Source of the DNA: an uncultured Eubacteriales bacterium
Lineage (GTDB): Bacteria > Bacillota > Clostridia > Lachnospirales > Lachnospiraceae
Length of the DNA: 51,990 bases
Direction: 5' to 3'
Assembly: GCA_949299375.1 (NCBI GenBank)
Contig: CASGAH010000003.1
Location: 1 to 51,990 of the forward strand
Positions 1 through 8,339 of the stretch are shown here, one piece after another (within the stretch, counting starts at the first letter, position 1; each line of letters opens with the position of its first letter). Under the pieces are notes generated by a model. It was given only the letters and a program-made list of their open reading frames with translations. It was not told where the DNA came from and ran no database searches. The position numbers and the translations under genes are program-made.

Positions 1-1626
1 GGTAATGGTCTCAAACTCCATAAACTGGCCATATTCGTTCTTTTCCGCTTTCCGGCAAATCAGCTCATTCTCCGTGCGGATTCCATACTCTCCCTCCAGA
101 TAAATCCCCGGTTCATCTGTTGTCACCATTCCTTCTTCCATAATCGCCGCATCCATGCGCTCCGGTACACCTCTCCACCGAAATCCGTTCGGCGGTTCAT
201 GAATGCTGAGCAGATATCCGACGCCATGCCCTGTGCCGCAGCGGTAGTCCAGTCCCAGATCCCAGATCGGTCCCCGGCACAAAACATCCAGATGGTAGCC
301 GCAGCATCCATACAGAAATTTTGCGCTGGCAAGATTTAAATTGGCGACAAGAACTGCCGTGAAATGGCGCTTCTGCTCAGCTGTCAGCGGGCCAAGGGCG
401 ATCGTTCTTGTGATGTCAGTCGAACCCTCCATATAATGTCCGCCGGAGTCGACGAGAAGAAACCCTTTTTTCTGAAGCAGCGCGTCGCTTTCCGGAGTCG
501 CACTGTAGTGCATCATGGCGGCGTGTTCTTCGTAGGCGCAGATCGTGTCAAAGCTGATGTCAATGGCGCCCTGCTCTCTTCTCAGCTCCTCCAGACGCTT
601 GGAAGCGCTGATCTCTGTGATCGGAATCGTTCCAATTCCGTTCTTGAGCCAATACAAAAATTTGGTGAACGCAGCGCCATCCTTTTGGTGCGCCTTTATG
701 ATATTGTCCAGCTCAACCGGATTTTTGACTGCCTTCATGCGAACGGTTGGATTCGGCGAGGAGAGGATGTCGCAGCCCTGCGGCAGACTCTTTCCAAGGA
801 GACTGTTCACCTTCTTTGGATCCATCAAAATCCGTCCCGCCGGGAGAGCGGCGACATAATCGTAAATATCTTCATACGGCTGAATGGTGACATTGTTTTT
901 TCTCAGATTGTCCTGAATATTTTCAGACAGCACCCCATCCTGCACGAAAAAGCAGCACCGATCCATTGTCAGAACGACAAAGGAAATGACGACCGGGAAA
1001 TGAGGCGCGTCATCGCCCCGGATGTTCAGCAGCCAGCACACATCGTCCAGCGTCGTGAGGATGTGGACGTCTGCCCCTGCTTTCTCCATTTCACGCTGCA
1101 CCCGGGCAATCTTGTCCGCTGCGCTGCATCCGCTGTAGGATTCGTCCAAAAGAAAGGCCGGCTTGCGGCTCATTTCGGGGCGGTCGATCCAGATCCGGTC
1201 CACAAGGTCTTCCTGATAGGAGATTCGTCCGGATTTTCCCTGAATGTCTGCTTCCAGCTGCCCGTAAAGATCCATATTTACGGTGCGTCCGTCAAATCCA
1301 AGACAGCCGCCCTGCGGAATGCGGTCCCGAATAAATTCCCGTACGGTCGGAACGCCTTCCTCCCCCATACGATACAATGTCACACCGCTTCCCTCCAGCT
1401 GATGTTCCGCCTGAATGAAATAGCGGCCGTCGGTCCACAGACCGGCCTCATCCATTGTAATAACTGCTGTCCCCGCCGAACCGGTAAATCCGGTCATATA
1501 GCGTCTTGCCCAAAAATGGGGACCCGGATATTCCGACTCGTGGGGGTCTGCCGTCGGAATCAAATATACATCGATGCCCTTTTCCTGCATAATCTGGCGC
1601 AATGCGCTCAGACGAGATGGAATCAT
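1..1626 (-). CDS. pepP: Xaa-Pro aminopeptidase (aminopeptidase P family, M24B), C-terminus cut by window edge
   Basis: Removes N-terminal residues that precede proline; a cytosolic, usually Mn-dependent exopeptidase. The frame starts with ATG at 1626 (MIPSRLSALRQIMQEKGIDV) and stays open to position 1, giving 542 visible residues of a family form of about 595. Two creatinase-type N-terminal domains are followed by the M24 'pita-bread' domain. Metal-site motifs are DSGGHYMEGSTDITRT (Asp about 393 and 404), GTGHGVGY (His about 467) and TDEPGIYLEG. It lies 27 bp downstream of rarA on the same strand and is probably co-transcribed. No terminator is visible because the gene end is outside the window. 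Confidence 0.93.
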   Translation of the reverse strand, partial: MIPSRLSALRQIMQEKGIDVYLIPTADPHESEYPGPHFWARRYMTGFTGSAGTAVITMDEAGLWTDGRYFIQAEHQLEGSGVTLYRMGEEGVPTVREFIRDRIPQGGCLGFDGRTVNMDLYGQLEADIQGKSGRISYQEDLVDRIWIDRPEMSRKPAFLLDESYSGCSAADKIARVQREMEKAGADVHILTTLDDVCWLLNIRGDDAPHFPVVISFVVLTMDRCCFFVQDGVLSENIQDNLRKNNVTIQPYEDIYDYVAALPAGRILMDPKKVNSLLGKSLPQGCDILSSPNPTVRMKAVKNPVELDNIIKAHQKDGAAFTKFLYWLKNGIGTIPITEISASKRLEELRREQGAIDISFDTICAYEEHAAMMHYSATPESDALLQKKGFLLVDSGGHYMEGSTDITRTIALGPLTAEQKRHFTAVLVANLNLASAKFLYGCCGYHLDVLCRGPIWDLGLDYRCGTGHGVGYLLSIHEPPNGFRWRGVPERMDAAIMEEGMVTTDEPGIYLEGEYGIRTENELICRKAEKNEYGQFMEFETIT

Positions 1627-1653
1627 ACTGTTTTCCTCACTTTCTGCTGAAAT

Positions 1654-2994
1654 TCAAATGCGCTCCTCTTCCTGTGCACATTTTTTGAGATACGCCTGAT
1701 CCTGTGCCATTTTTATTTCATATCCCATTCCGGACGGTTCATAAAAACGGCACGTCTCCATGCCGGACGGCAAATATTGCTGTCTGACATAGTGGTTGGG
1801 ATAGTCATGGGCGTAGCGGTATCCGACACCCCGCCCCAGCTCTTTTGCGCCGGGATAGTGCGCATCCATAAGGTGGGGCGGAACCGGAAGCGTCCGGTGC
1901 GTTCTGACATATTCCATCGCGCGGTCCACCGCCGCACAGGCAGCATTGCTCTTTGGCGCGCAGGCGACATAAATGGCGGCCTGCGACAGGACGATGCGGG
2001 CCTCCGGCATTCCGAGGCGCTCCACGGCCTGAGCCGCAGACACCGCCACCGTCAACGCCTGCGGATCCGCGTTTCCAACATCCTCTGCCGCACAGATCAT
2101 AATCCGTCTGGCAATAAACGCCACATCCTCACCCGCATAGAGCATTCTCGCCAGATAGTAGACTGCGGCATCCGGATCGGATCCCCGCATACTCTTGATA
2201 AATGCGCTGATCGTGTCGTAGTGATTGTCGCCGCTTTTGTCATAACCGATCGCACGTTTCTGAATACACTCCTGGGCGACTTCCAGCGTGATGCAGATCG
2301 TTCCCGCTTCGTTCCTCGGCGTCGTCAAAACTGCAAGTTCCACGGCATTCAACGCATTTCTGGCGTCCCCGTTGGCGGCATCGCTCAAGAAATCGAGCGC
2401 CTCGGGGGAAAGAACCGCGTCATAGCTTCCCATTCCTTTGACCGGGTCGGTGACAGCCCGTAGAAGAAGGGTGCGAATGTCTTCCTTTTCCAGCGCCTTC
2501 AGCTCAAACAAGAGTGATCGTGAGAGCAGCGCGCTGTTTACCTCAAAGTACGGGTTTTCTGTCGTCGCGCCGATGAGTGTCACCGTTCCATCCTCCACAA
2601 ACGGAAGAAGATAGTCCTGCTGGCCTTTGTGGAAGCGGTGAATCTCATCGATGAACAGAATGGTTCGCTTTCCGAACATTCCCTGATTGTTTTTTGCCTG
2701 TTCTACAACCGCCTCCATCTCCTTTTTTCCGGAGGAAGTTGCATTGATCTGGACAAACTCTGCCTTTGTCGTGTGCGCAATGACCTGCGCGAGCGTTGTC
2801 TTTCCGGTTCCGGGAGGACCATATAAAATCAGAGAACTGAGCTGATCTGCCTGGATGGCTCTCCAGAGCAATTTATCTTTTCCAAGAATATGCCTTTGCC
2901 CCACAATTTCCTCCAGTGTCTCCGGACGAAGACGGGAGGCAAGAGGGGATTCTGTTTTTTTTTGCTCTTCCCTCATATACTCAAATAAATCCAT
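1654..2994 (-). CDS. rarA: Replication-associated recombination protein A (MgsA/RarA AAA+ ATPase)
   Basis: AAA+ ATPase of the clamp-loader/RuvB type that acts at stalled replication forks. Walker A GPPGTGKTT is at residues 59-67 and the Walker B region FIDEIHRF at about 114-121, followed by sensor residues in GATTENPYF. The C-terminal half carries the family tetramerisation region (SFIKSMRGSDPDAA, YLARML). I place the start at the internal ATG at 2994 (MDLFEYMREEQ), because GGAGGA lies 7 nt upstream; a longer open frame reaches 3036 but has no ribosome site. The 446-residue length is usual. Its own promoter is visible upstream, and pepP follows after 27 bp. Confidence 0.93.
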   Translation of the reverse strand: MDLFEYMREEQKKTESPLASRLRPETLEEIVGQRHILGKDKLLWRAIQADQLSSLILYGPPGTGKTTLAQVIAHTTKAEFVQINATSSGKKEMEAVVEQAKNNQGMFGKRTILFIDEIHRFHKGQQDYLLPFVEDGTVTLIGATTENPYFEVNSALLSRSLLFELKALEKEDIRTLLLRAVTDPVKGMGSYDAVLSPEALDFLSDAANGDARNALNAVELAVLTTPRNEAGTICITLEVAQECIQKRAIGYDKSGDNHYDTISAFIKSMRGSDPDAAVYYLARMLYAGEDVAFIARRIMICAAEDVGNADPQALTVAVSAAQAVERLGMPEARIVLSQAAIYVACAPKSNAACAAVDRAMEYVRTHRTLPVPPHLMDAHYPGAKELGRGVGYRYAHDYPNHYVRQQYLPSGMETCRFYEPSGMGYEIKMAQDQAYLKKCAQEEERI

Positions 2995-3059
2995 TGTGAT
3001 TCCTCCGAATTGATCCATATACCGTCTATCTCTCATTGAAACAGGGTGAACCGACGTAG

Positions 3060-3088
3060 ATTATAGCACAATGCCGCCATTTTCACAA
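3060..3088 (-). promoter_or_regulatory. Sigma-A-type promoter upstream of rarA
   Basis: On the minus strand TTGTGA (3083-3088) and TATAAT (3060-3065) are separated by 17 bp, and TG precedes the -10 box at an extended position. It sits 66 bp upstream of the chosen rarA start. The 110 bp between this promoter and the end of the next gene hold nothing I recognise. Confidence 0.6.
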
Positions 3089-3200
3089 CTACATTCTCGG
3101 ATTTCCCGTTTTAAAATGGCAGAATTCCATCGATCCCGTGCCCCTCCTTCCCGCTGGACTTCCAGGCGCACATGGCCCCGCAGCGTCTTTCCCGTATCGC

Positions 3201-4286
3201 TTATTCTGTGTCCAGTTCCTGTAATCTCTTTCCAAATGCCTGGATGGCAGAGGCCGCATTGCGGACAACCATTGCGCCTCCGTCCGGTCCGTCTGTGCTG
3301 GCCTTGTCAGACCAGATGCAAAACATCGATCCGACCGGCTTTGGCCCTTTTCCTCCCGGGAAAACCGTGTCGTCAAATTCGGATGCTTTCTGGGGCGTAC
3401 ACTGAACTCCTCCCAATACCCAGTAGTAATCCCCGTGCGTATTGATCAGGTCATGTCCCTGGTCGGCAATCAGCTGTGCCTTCGCCAGATGATATCCCCA
3501 CCATCCGGAAGACCAGTAGCAGACCTGGATGGCCTTGTGGATGGAAACTGTCGTGTCGTCCCTGTAGTAGATTCCGTCGTTGAACGCCCACGGAGTCATG
3601 CCGTACCGCAGGACAATCTCTGCCGCCGCATTCAGGTAATCTACAAACTTGTGGTACCCGCCTTTGCGGTACAGCCCCTCGAATCCCATATTCGGAAGAT
3701 CGTTGGCAAACTCATCCGCACCGATGTTGAAGTATTTTGCGCCCCGGGATGCAAAATAGGCTGCGTAGTGTGTCACGATTCCGAGCGCAAAGTCCACTGC
3801 CTCTTCGTTTTCAAGGTCAATGGAGCTTCTGGAACCCTCATAGCGAAACTGCGGGAACTGCTGCAAAATCGTCCCCATATGCCCCGGTGTGTCCATGCAG
3901 GGAACAATTTCGATCTGGCGTTCCCGCGCATAGGCGATGATCTCATCCATCTCCGCCTGCAAAAGATACTTTCCGCTGCCGTCCGGATTGGAATCGCCAT
4001 GTCCATACCCGTCCCCGAGTGCCGGTGTCAAATCATACTTCTTTCCGGCGGGCGTGGTGATCGCACAGTCATCCAGCGCAAAGCGAAATCCCTGGTTGTC
4101 CGAGAAGTACAGCTCCATCTTGTTGTATCCGGAATCACATGCCAGATCCAGGATGGCTTTTATCTTCTCCGGGCTGAAATACTTTCGTCCCGCATCCAAA
4201 TGGATGATCCTGCTGTAACAAGTCCCCTGTTTTGTTTCTTTCATTCCCCTGTCGCCGCCCAAAATACGGGCAGATCCAGACTCCAT
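3201..4286 (-). CDS. Glycoside hydrolase family 20 beta-N-acetylhexosaminidase-like protein
   Basis: Predicted to remove terminal beta-linked GlcNAc or GalNAc by substrate-assisted catalysis. The GH20 opening motif IIHLDAGRKYFSPEKIK (about residues 27-43) and the catalytic Asp-Glu pair in NIGADEFAND (Asp191, Glu192) are both present, and the later aromatic pocket motifs (WAFNDGIYY, YWSSGWWGY) are intact. At 361 residues it is little more than the TIM-barrel. No signal peptide, membrane segment or cell-wall anchor is seen, so it is probably cytosolic and acts on imported sugars or muropeptides. AAGGAG lies about 13 nt before the start, a long spacing; an internal Met15 is possible. It follows the permease gene by 71 bp on the same strand. 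Confidence 0.85.
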   Translation of the reverse strand: MESGSARILGGDRGMKETKQGTCYSRIIHLDAGRKYFSPEKIKAILDLACDSGYNKMELYFSDNQGFRFALDDCAITTPAGKKYDLTPALGDGYGHGDSNPDGSGKYLLQAEMDEIIAYARERQIEIVPCMDTPGHMGTILQQFPQFRYEGSRSSIDLENEEAVDFALGIVTHYAAYFASRGAKYFNIGADEFANDLPNMGFEGLYRKGGYHKFVDYLNAAAEIVLRYGMTPWAFNDGIYYRDDTTVSIHKAIQVCYWSSGWWGYHLAKAQLIADQGHDLINTHGDYYWVLGGVQCTPQKASEFDDTVFPGGKGPKPVGSMFCIWSDKASTDGPDGGAMVVRNAASAIQAFGKRLQELDTE

Positions 4287-4357
4287 CTGCCGGACGGCTT
4301 CTCCTTTTTTATTTTCGAAACGCTGTTTGAATCTTTCGTATTTCCTCGAAAGAAGCG

Positions 4358-5605
4358 TTATTCTCGCTTTTCCGAAACGGCGTTCGACGCCTGTCCTGTC
4401 TGTGGGGCCGGCTGTCTGGCCGCCCGCGTCTTAGCCCCCTGTCCCTTTTTCGGGGCATTCTGTCCGGATGTTTCCGCTGCCCGCCGTTTTTGTTCCCTTC
4501 GCTCCATATCTTCCCGCAAAAGCCGATAAAGCGCTGCGGTAATCGGAACACCGATCAGCATTCCGACAATTCCCATCAAACTTCCGCCGACCGTAATTGC
4601 AGTCAGCACCCACAGACCCGGCAGCCCAATGGATGTCCCGACGACCTTCGGATAAATCAGATTGCCTTCCAGCTGCTGAAGGACGGCAATAAATATGAGA
4701 AACAAAAGTGCTTTCATAGGAGATACGGTGAGCATCATGACAGCACCTACCCCCGCGCCGATGTAGGCCCCCGCAATCGGAATCAGAGCCGTGAAGCTGA
4801 CCAGAGCGCCAATCATCACCGCATACGGGAAGCGAAACAGAAACATTCCCAGCGCGCAAAGTGTCCCCAAAATCACAGCCTCAATGCACTGCCCGACAAT
4901 ATAGCGATGAAAGGAATCGTCGAGGACATGGCAGACATATTCGATGCCCTGCCGCCAGGACGGGCGCAGATAATTTCGCATCAGGCGGTCGCACTGTCCC
5001 TTTAATTTGTCTTTCCCGAGAAGCAGATACACCGAGAAAATGATGCTGATCAGCGTCGTGACAAAGACAGAAAATACCGACGTCACAACCGTTGTCACTG
5101 CACCGGCCATGCCGCTGATTCCAGATGAGAGAAACTGAATAATCTGGGAGAGGCTTTCCTTCCAGTTGATCGAGTTCAGTTCCGCAATGATATTTTCCGG
5201 AATGAGCTCGGCAAGCGCTGCATTGGCTACAAAACCGTCCACGAGCCGATCTATTGCATCCGGCACCTCCGAGACGAGAAGCCGCACGCAGGAGGCAAGC
5301 TCAGGGACAACCAGATTGATCACAAGCGCGGCGATGGAAATCAGCGTGAGAATTGCCGCCAGCATACAGACCAACCTCCGGCTCTTGCTCCAGATGGCGC
5401 TCGAACGGTTCGGAAAATAGTGTCTCTCATAGAAACTCATCAAAATATTGATCAGATATGCAATGACGCAGCCGACAAAAAGCGGCGTCGCCGCACTCAA
5501 AAGTGTCAGCAGAAAGCGGACCGCACCGCTCCAGTATTCCACGCAGAGGAAGAGCACAAAGACACTCACAACTGCCCGAAAGCACGTTTTCCATTCCAAT
5601 TTCAT
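4358..5605 (-). CDS. AI-2E family (PerM/YtvI-type) membrane permease
   Basis: Multi-pass membrane protein of 415 residues with the family layout: paired N-terminal helices (residues about 8-50), a third helix near 75, a large extracytoplasmic region around 100-160, and C-terminal helices. Typical stretches are TALIPIAGAYIGAGVGA and LQQLEGNLIYPKVVG. Members are called AI-2 exporters, but most have no proven substrate. The last 50 residues form a basic, Lys/Arg/Gln-rich tail that is longer than usual. A second family member is encoded at 21321-22415. It is transcribed from the strong promoter at 5769-5797. Confidence 0.85.
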   Translation of the reverse strand: MKLEWKTCFRAVVSVFVLFLCVEYWSGAVRFLLTLLSAATPLFVGCVIAYLINILMSFYERHYFPNRSSAIWSKSRRLVCMLAAILTLISIAALVINLVVPELASCVRLLVSEVPDAIDRLVDGFVANAALAELIPENIIAELNSINWKESLSQIIQFLSSGISGMAGAVTTVVTSVFSVFVTTLISIIFSVYLLLGKDKLKGQCDRLMRNYLRPSWRQGIEYVCHVLDDSFHRYIVGQCIEAVILGTLCALGMFLFRFPYAVMIGALVSFTALIPIAGAYIGAGVGAVMMLTVSPMKALLFLIFIAVLQQLEGNLIYPKVVGTSIGLPGLWVLTAITVGGSLMGIVGMLIGVPITAALYRLLREDMERREQKRRAAETSGQNAPKKGQGAKTRAARQPAPQTGQASNAVSEKRE

Positions 5606-5625
5606 ACAAGAATCCCTTTCGTTCC

Positions 5626-5748
5626 TTATCCATTGATGTTAGCAGCCATACGCAGCATACACGTATTTTTGACCTCAGATCTTTCTCGCAATGCAAAACA
5701 GCGCAAATCCGCCGCTGCTTGCTGTTTTCGGATCCCAAAATCATGCAT
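5626..5748 (-). CDS. Possible 40-residue leader peptide upstream of the permease
   Basis: Between the promoter at 5769-5797 and the permease start an ATG at 5748 opens a 40-codon frame (begins MHDFGIRKQQ) that ends with TAA about 20 nt before the permease ATG. AAAAGG lies only 2 nt upstream of this ATG, which is closer than a normal ribosome site; an overlapping ATG at 5744 has better spacing but reads into the permease in another frame. It has no recognised family. It may be a leader ORF or simply untranslated leader. Confidence 0.2.
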   Translation of the reverse strand: MHDFGIRKQQAAADLRCFALRERSEVKNTCMLRMAANING

Positions 5749-5768
5749 AACCTTTTCACTTTGCTATT

Positions 5769-5797
5769 ATTATATAAAAGAATATAAAATTTGTAAA
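5769..5797 (-). promoter_or_regulatory. Strong sigma-A-type promoter for the permease transcript
   Basis: On the minus strand TTTACA (5792-5797) and a perfect TATAAT (5769-5774) are 17 bp apart within a very AT-rich stretch. The start codon of the permease is about 160 bp further on, so the transcript has a long leader. Confidence 0.7.
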
Positions 5798-5844
5798 TAT
5801 CATTTTTCTCTAAATTCAGAAAGAAAGCACCCTGTTTCGGCTTC

Positions 5845-6531
5845 TCAGTTTAGGATCAGTTCGTCTACCGTGACAAATTCGTATCCCTTTTGATGCAGGC
5901 AGTCGATGATGGTAAGCGCCGCCTCCACGCTCGAGGAGAAAATATCGTGGAGCAGGATGATGTCCCCGTCTTCGACCTGCGCAAGCACGCGCTGCACCAC
6001 CTCGGATGGATTGCTGCTTTTCCAGTCTAACGAGTCAACACTCCAGTACACCGGTATCATCGTTTCCGGACATTCGCAGCGGCGGTCCCATTCCCCAAAA
6101 GGAGGCCGCAAAAATTCCGGCTTGTGTCCGGTGATCTCATAAATTTGCTCGTTCGTCTGGCGCACCTCAAGACACGCCGTTTCCAGAGACAGCTGATTCA
6201 GCTGCACGTGATGGTAGGAGTGGTTCCCGATCAGATGCCCCTCCTCATACATCCGCTTTAACAGTTCCTCATTTCCCGCAATGTTTTGCCCGACGACAAA
6301 AAAGCTTGCCTTCACCCCCCGGCTCTTTAATCCGTCCAGCAAAAAGGACGTATACTGTGCGCTCGGTCCGTCGTCAAATGTTATGGCAACCCGTTTGTTG
6401 TCCGCATATGCGTCTGCCGGTGTCCCCGGACCCCGAAAATAGGACATCCACGACGGCATTTTGCTTTGATAAAACAGACCGGAGCCGGCGACAACAAAGA
6501 CAAGAAACACAATTCCCAGTTTTCGTCTCAT
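5845..6531 (-). CDS. Membrane-anchored polysaccharide deacetylase (NodB domain, CE4)
   Basis: Predicted to remove acetyl groups from N-acetylglucosamine in peptidoglycan or a related surface glycan, outside the membrane. One N-terminal hydrophobic segment (residues about 5-20) acts as an uncleaved anchor or signal. All CE4 motifs are visible: TFDDGP with the catalytic Asp, HSYHH for the metal, RPPFG, DSLDW, and ILLHD. The start is set at ATG 6531 (MRRKLGIVF), because the frame upstream of it overlaps the terminator hairpin at 6605-6630. Length is 228 residues. Bacillus homologues include sporulation proteins such as PdaB; which role applies here cannot be told. Confidence 0.88.
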   Translation of the reverse strand: MRRKLGIVFLVFVVAGSGLFYQSKMPSWMSYFRGPGTPADAYADNKRVAITFDDGPSAQYTSFLLDGLKSRGVKASFFVVGQNIAGNEELLKRMYEEGHLIGNHSYHHVQLNQLSLETACLEVRQTNEQIYEITGHKPEFLRPPFGEWDRRCECPETMIPVYWSVDSLDWKSSNPSEVVQRVLAQVEDGDIILLHDIFSSSVEAALTIIDCLHQKGYEFVTVDELILN

Positions 6532-6590
6532 CGATCCCTGCCTCTTTCCTCTGTTCTTCCTCTCAGTATATGCGCCGCTTCCTTTTTTAG

Positions 6591-6630
6591 AATCAAACAA
6601 GAAAGAGCCACTCCTTTTCAGGAATGGCTC
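6591..6630 (-). terminator. Rho-independent terminator after htrA
   Basis: On the minus strand a stem GAGCCATTCC/AGGAGTGGCTC (6605-6630, small internal mismatch) is followed by a T-rich run. It separates htrA from the polysaccharide deacetylase gene. Confidence 0.7.
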
Positions 6631-6659
6631 CGCCCTCTCGCTGCATTTTGATATTCGAT

Positions 6660-8132
6660 TTAGAATCCCGGAATGACGATCGGCTGCGTCTGCGCCTCGC
6701 TCTCCTCCTCGGCGCTCTCAACCAGGCTTCGGTCGCCGAGGGTGACGGTAATTTCAACATCTACAAATTGATTTCTCTCGATCCGCTTTACGTGGAGAAC
6801 TACGGTGTCCCCTGCCTTGTAGTAGGAGAGCTCCTCCGTCAATTCGGTCATCGTCTTAATGTCCTTCTCTCCCACGCCAACGATGATGTCCTGAAGCTGC
6901 AGTCCGGATGCTTCTGCCGGAGATCCCTCCACGAGGGAGAAGACAACGGCTCCTTCCGGATATCCGCCTCTCACATAATCGCTTGGAACGGTCATAATGC
7001 TGACGCCCAGATATCCCCGCTCTTCCTCGCTGTACTGTGTCCGCGGAACGGTATTCATCAGCGCAGTGATAATTTCCTCAGCCTCACTGATCGGAATGGC
7101 AAATCCGATTCCCTCTACATCTTCGCTGACGGTTTTAGACTCATTGATTCCGATCAGTCTGCCATACAGATCAAAAAGGCCGCCGCCGCTGTTTCCCGGG
7201 TTGATTGCCGCATCAATCTGCATCAATGTTCTCGTATATCCGTCCGAAAACGTCACTTCCCGATTCAGCGCGCTGATGTATCCGACGGTCACAGACTGAC
7301 CATATCCAAGTGCGTTTCCGATGGCGATGACGCCGTTGCCCATCTTTGCCTCTGTGGAGTCCCCGATGGCAGCGACCTTGATGGAGGACAGTGTCTCCTC
7401 TGACAAATCTGCGATTTTAACTGCGATGACAGCCAGGTCCGCCTCTGTGTCCACTCCTTTTACATACGCTTCTGCGGTAGTGTCCCCGTAGAATGTGACC
7501 GTAAGTCCTACCGAGTCTACTGTGTAGTAGTAGGATGTGGAAGAGTTCTCATCCACGACATGGGCATTTGTGACAATGAGAAGTTCCTCCTCGTCCTGTG
7601 CCACAATGACACCGGTTCCGCTGCTTGGTGCTTCCCCTGTCTGGAACCCATTGGAGTACTGGAGTGTGTTGACAATCGCAACGACGGACGGCATCACTTC
7701 CTCCACAACATCGGATACGTCAAGTACCGTCGTCGTGCTGACAATATCTGTCGTATCAATCTGGTCCGCCTTAGAGAGCGTATAGCGCTGCTCCTCGGAT
7801 TCCTGCACCGCAGAATTCGATTCCTCCTCCAATGCGCCCTGCGAGGAAGGATTTTCGCCCTGACTTTCCTGCTGCACCATGCCGATGCTTTCCTCTTTGT
7901 CGGTCTCATTTGCGGGGTTCACAAATCGAGCGCCGACAAACGCGCCGATCAGTCCCACGATCAGAAAGATGCCTGCCATGGCAGCCGCAATTCCGGCGAC
8001 GGCGCCTCTTTTTTTCTTTGGATCCTGCGGCGGAATCGGACCGGATCCGCCCGTTTCGTAAGGGTTGTTTTGCTGTCCATTGTTCTCATATCTGTTGTCT
8101 TCATATCTGCTGTAATTGTATTCCTCTGACAT
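6660..8132 (-). CDS. htrA: HtrA/DegP-like membrane-anchored serine protease with one PDZ domain
   Basis: Quality-control protease acting outside the membrane on misfolded proteins. The polar N-terminus (residues 1-42) is followed by one membrane helix (about 44-68), an acidic Ser/Glu-rich linker (75-135), a trypsin-like domain with the catalytic triad His191 (TNAHVVDE), Asp232 (DTEADLAVI) and Ser315 (NPGNSGGG), and a PDZ domain (about 370-465). The 490-residue length is normal for Gram-positive HtrA. AGGAGG lies 8 nt before the ATG. The upstream region carries an 11-bp-period direct repeat and an inverted repeat that suggest stress control (see 8160-8225), and a terminator follows the gene. 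Confidence 0.93.
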   Translation of the reverse strand: MSEEYNYSRYEDNRYENNGQQNNPYETGGSGPIPPQDPKKKRGAVAGIAAAMAGIFLIVGLIGAFVGARFVNPANETDKEESIGMVQQESQGENPSSQGALEEESNSAVQESEEQRYTLSKADQIDTTDIVSTTTVLDVSDVVEEVMPSVVAIVNTLQYSNGFQTGEAPSSGTGVIVAQDEEELLIVTNAHVVDENSSTSYYYTVDSVGLTVTFYGDTTAEAYVKGVDTEADLAVIAVKIADLSEETLSSIKVAAIGDSTEAKMGNGVIAIGNALGYGQSVTVGYISALNREVTFSDGYTRTLMQIDAAINPGNSGGGLFDLYGRLIGINESKTVSEDVEGIGFAIPISEAEEIITALMNTVPRTQYSEEERGYLGVSIMTVPSDYVRGGYPEGAVVFSLVEGSPAEASGLQLQDIIVGVGEKDIKTMTELTEELSYYKAGDTVVLHVKRIERNQFVDVEITVTLGDRSLVESAEEESEAQTQPIVIPGF

Positions 8133-8159
8133 AACAATTGCCTCCTGAATGATTTATTC

Positions 8160-8225
8160 CAGATGAAACTGTCTTCTCATCTGTTGATGGATATAGCATA
8201 GCAGGAATTTGTGATGACTTTGTGA
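8160..8225 (-). promoter_or_regulatory. Control region of htrA: direct repeats, -10 box and leader inverted repeat
   Basis: On the minus strand two copies of TCACAAA (8219-8225 and 8208-8214) repeat with an 11-bp period just upstream of a -10-like TATGCT (8195-8200); no good -35 box is present. This layout is typical of promoters activated by OmpR-family regulators. Further downstream an inverted repeat CAGATGA/TCATCTG (8160-8166 and 8177-8183, 10 bp apart) lies in the leader. The binding protein is not known. Confidence 0.45.
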
Positions 8226-8269
8226 CGTTCTCGTTAAAAAAAAAAGGATTTTTTCGTCCCTACAGCAAA

Positions 8270-8299
8270 GGGAGCTTTGCCGCATTCGGAAAAGCTCCC
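8270..8299 (-). terminator. Hairpin terminator after the LCP gene
   Basis: GGGAGCTTT (8270-8278) pairs perfectly with AAAGCTCCC (8291-8299); on the minus strand the stem is followed by TTTG and then a second T-rich run near 8231-8245. It closes the polysaccharide transcript before the htrA promoter. Confidence 0.65.
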
Positions 8300-8339
8300 T
8301 CCAACCTCGGACTGTGCGATACGCCCAATCCAATTCTTT

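Noticed and set aside
364..1650. 428-codon plus-strand open frame opposite pepP
   Set aside because: It is a shadow of pepP: the minus strand shows all M24 motifs and a continuous protein, while this frame has no recognisable family or ribosome site.
6531..6600. TTG start at 6600 for the polysaccharide deacetylase
   Set aside because: The apparent GGAG ribosome site is one arm of the htrA terminator hairpin, and the ATG at 6531 gives a proper signal anchor.
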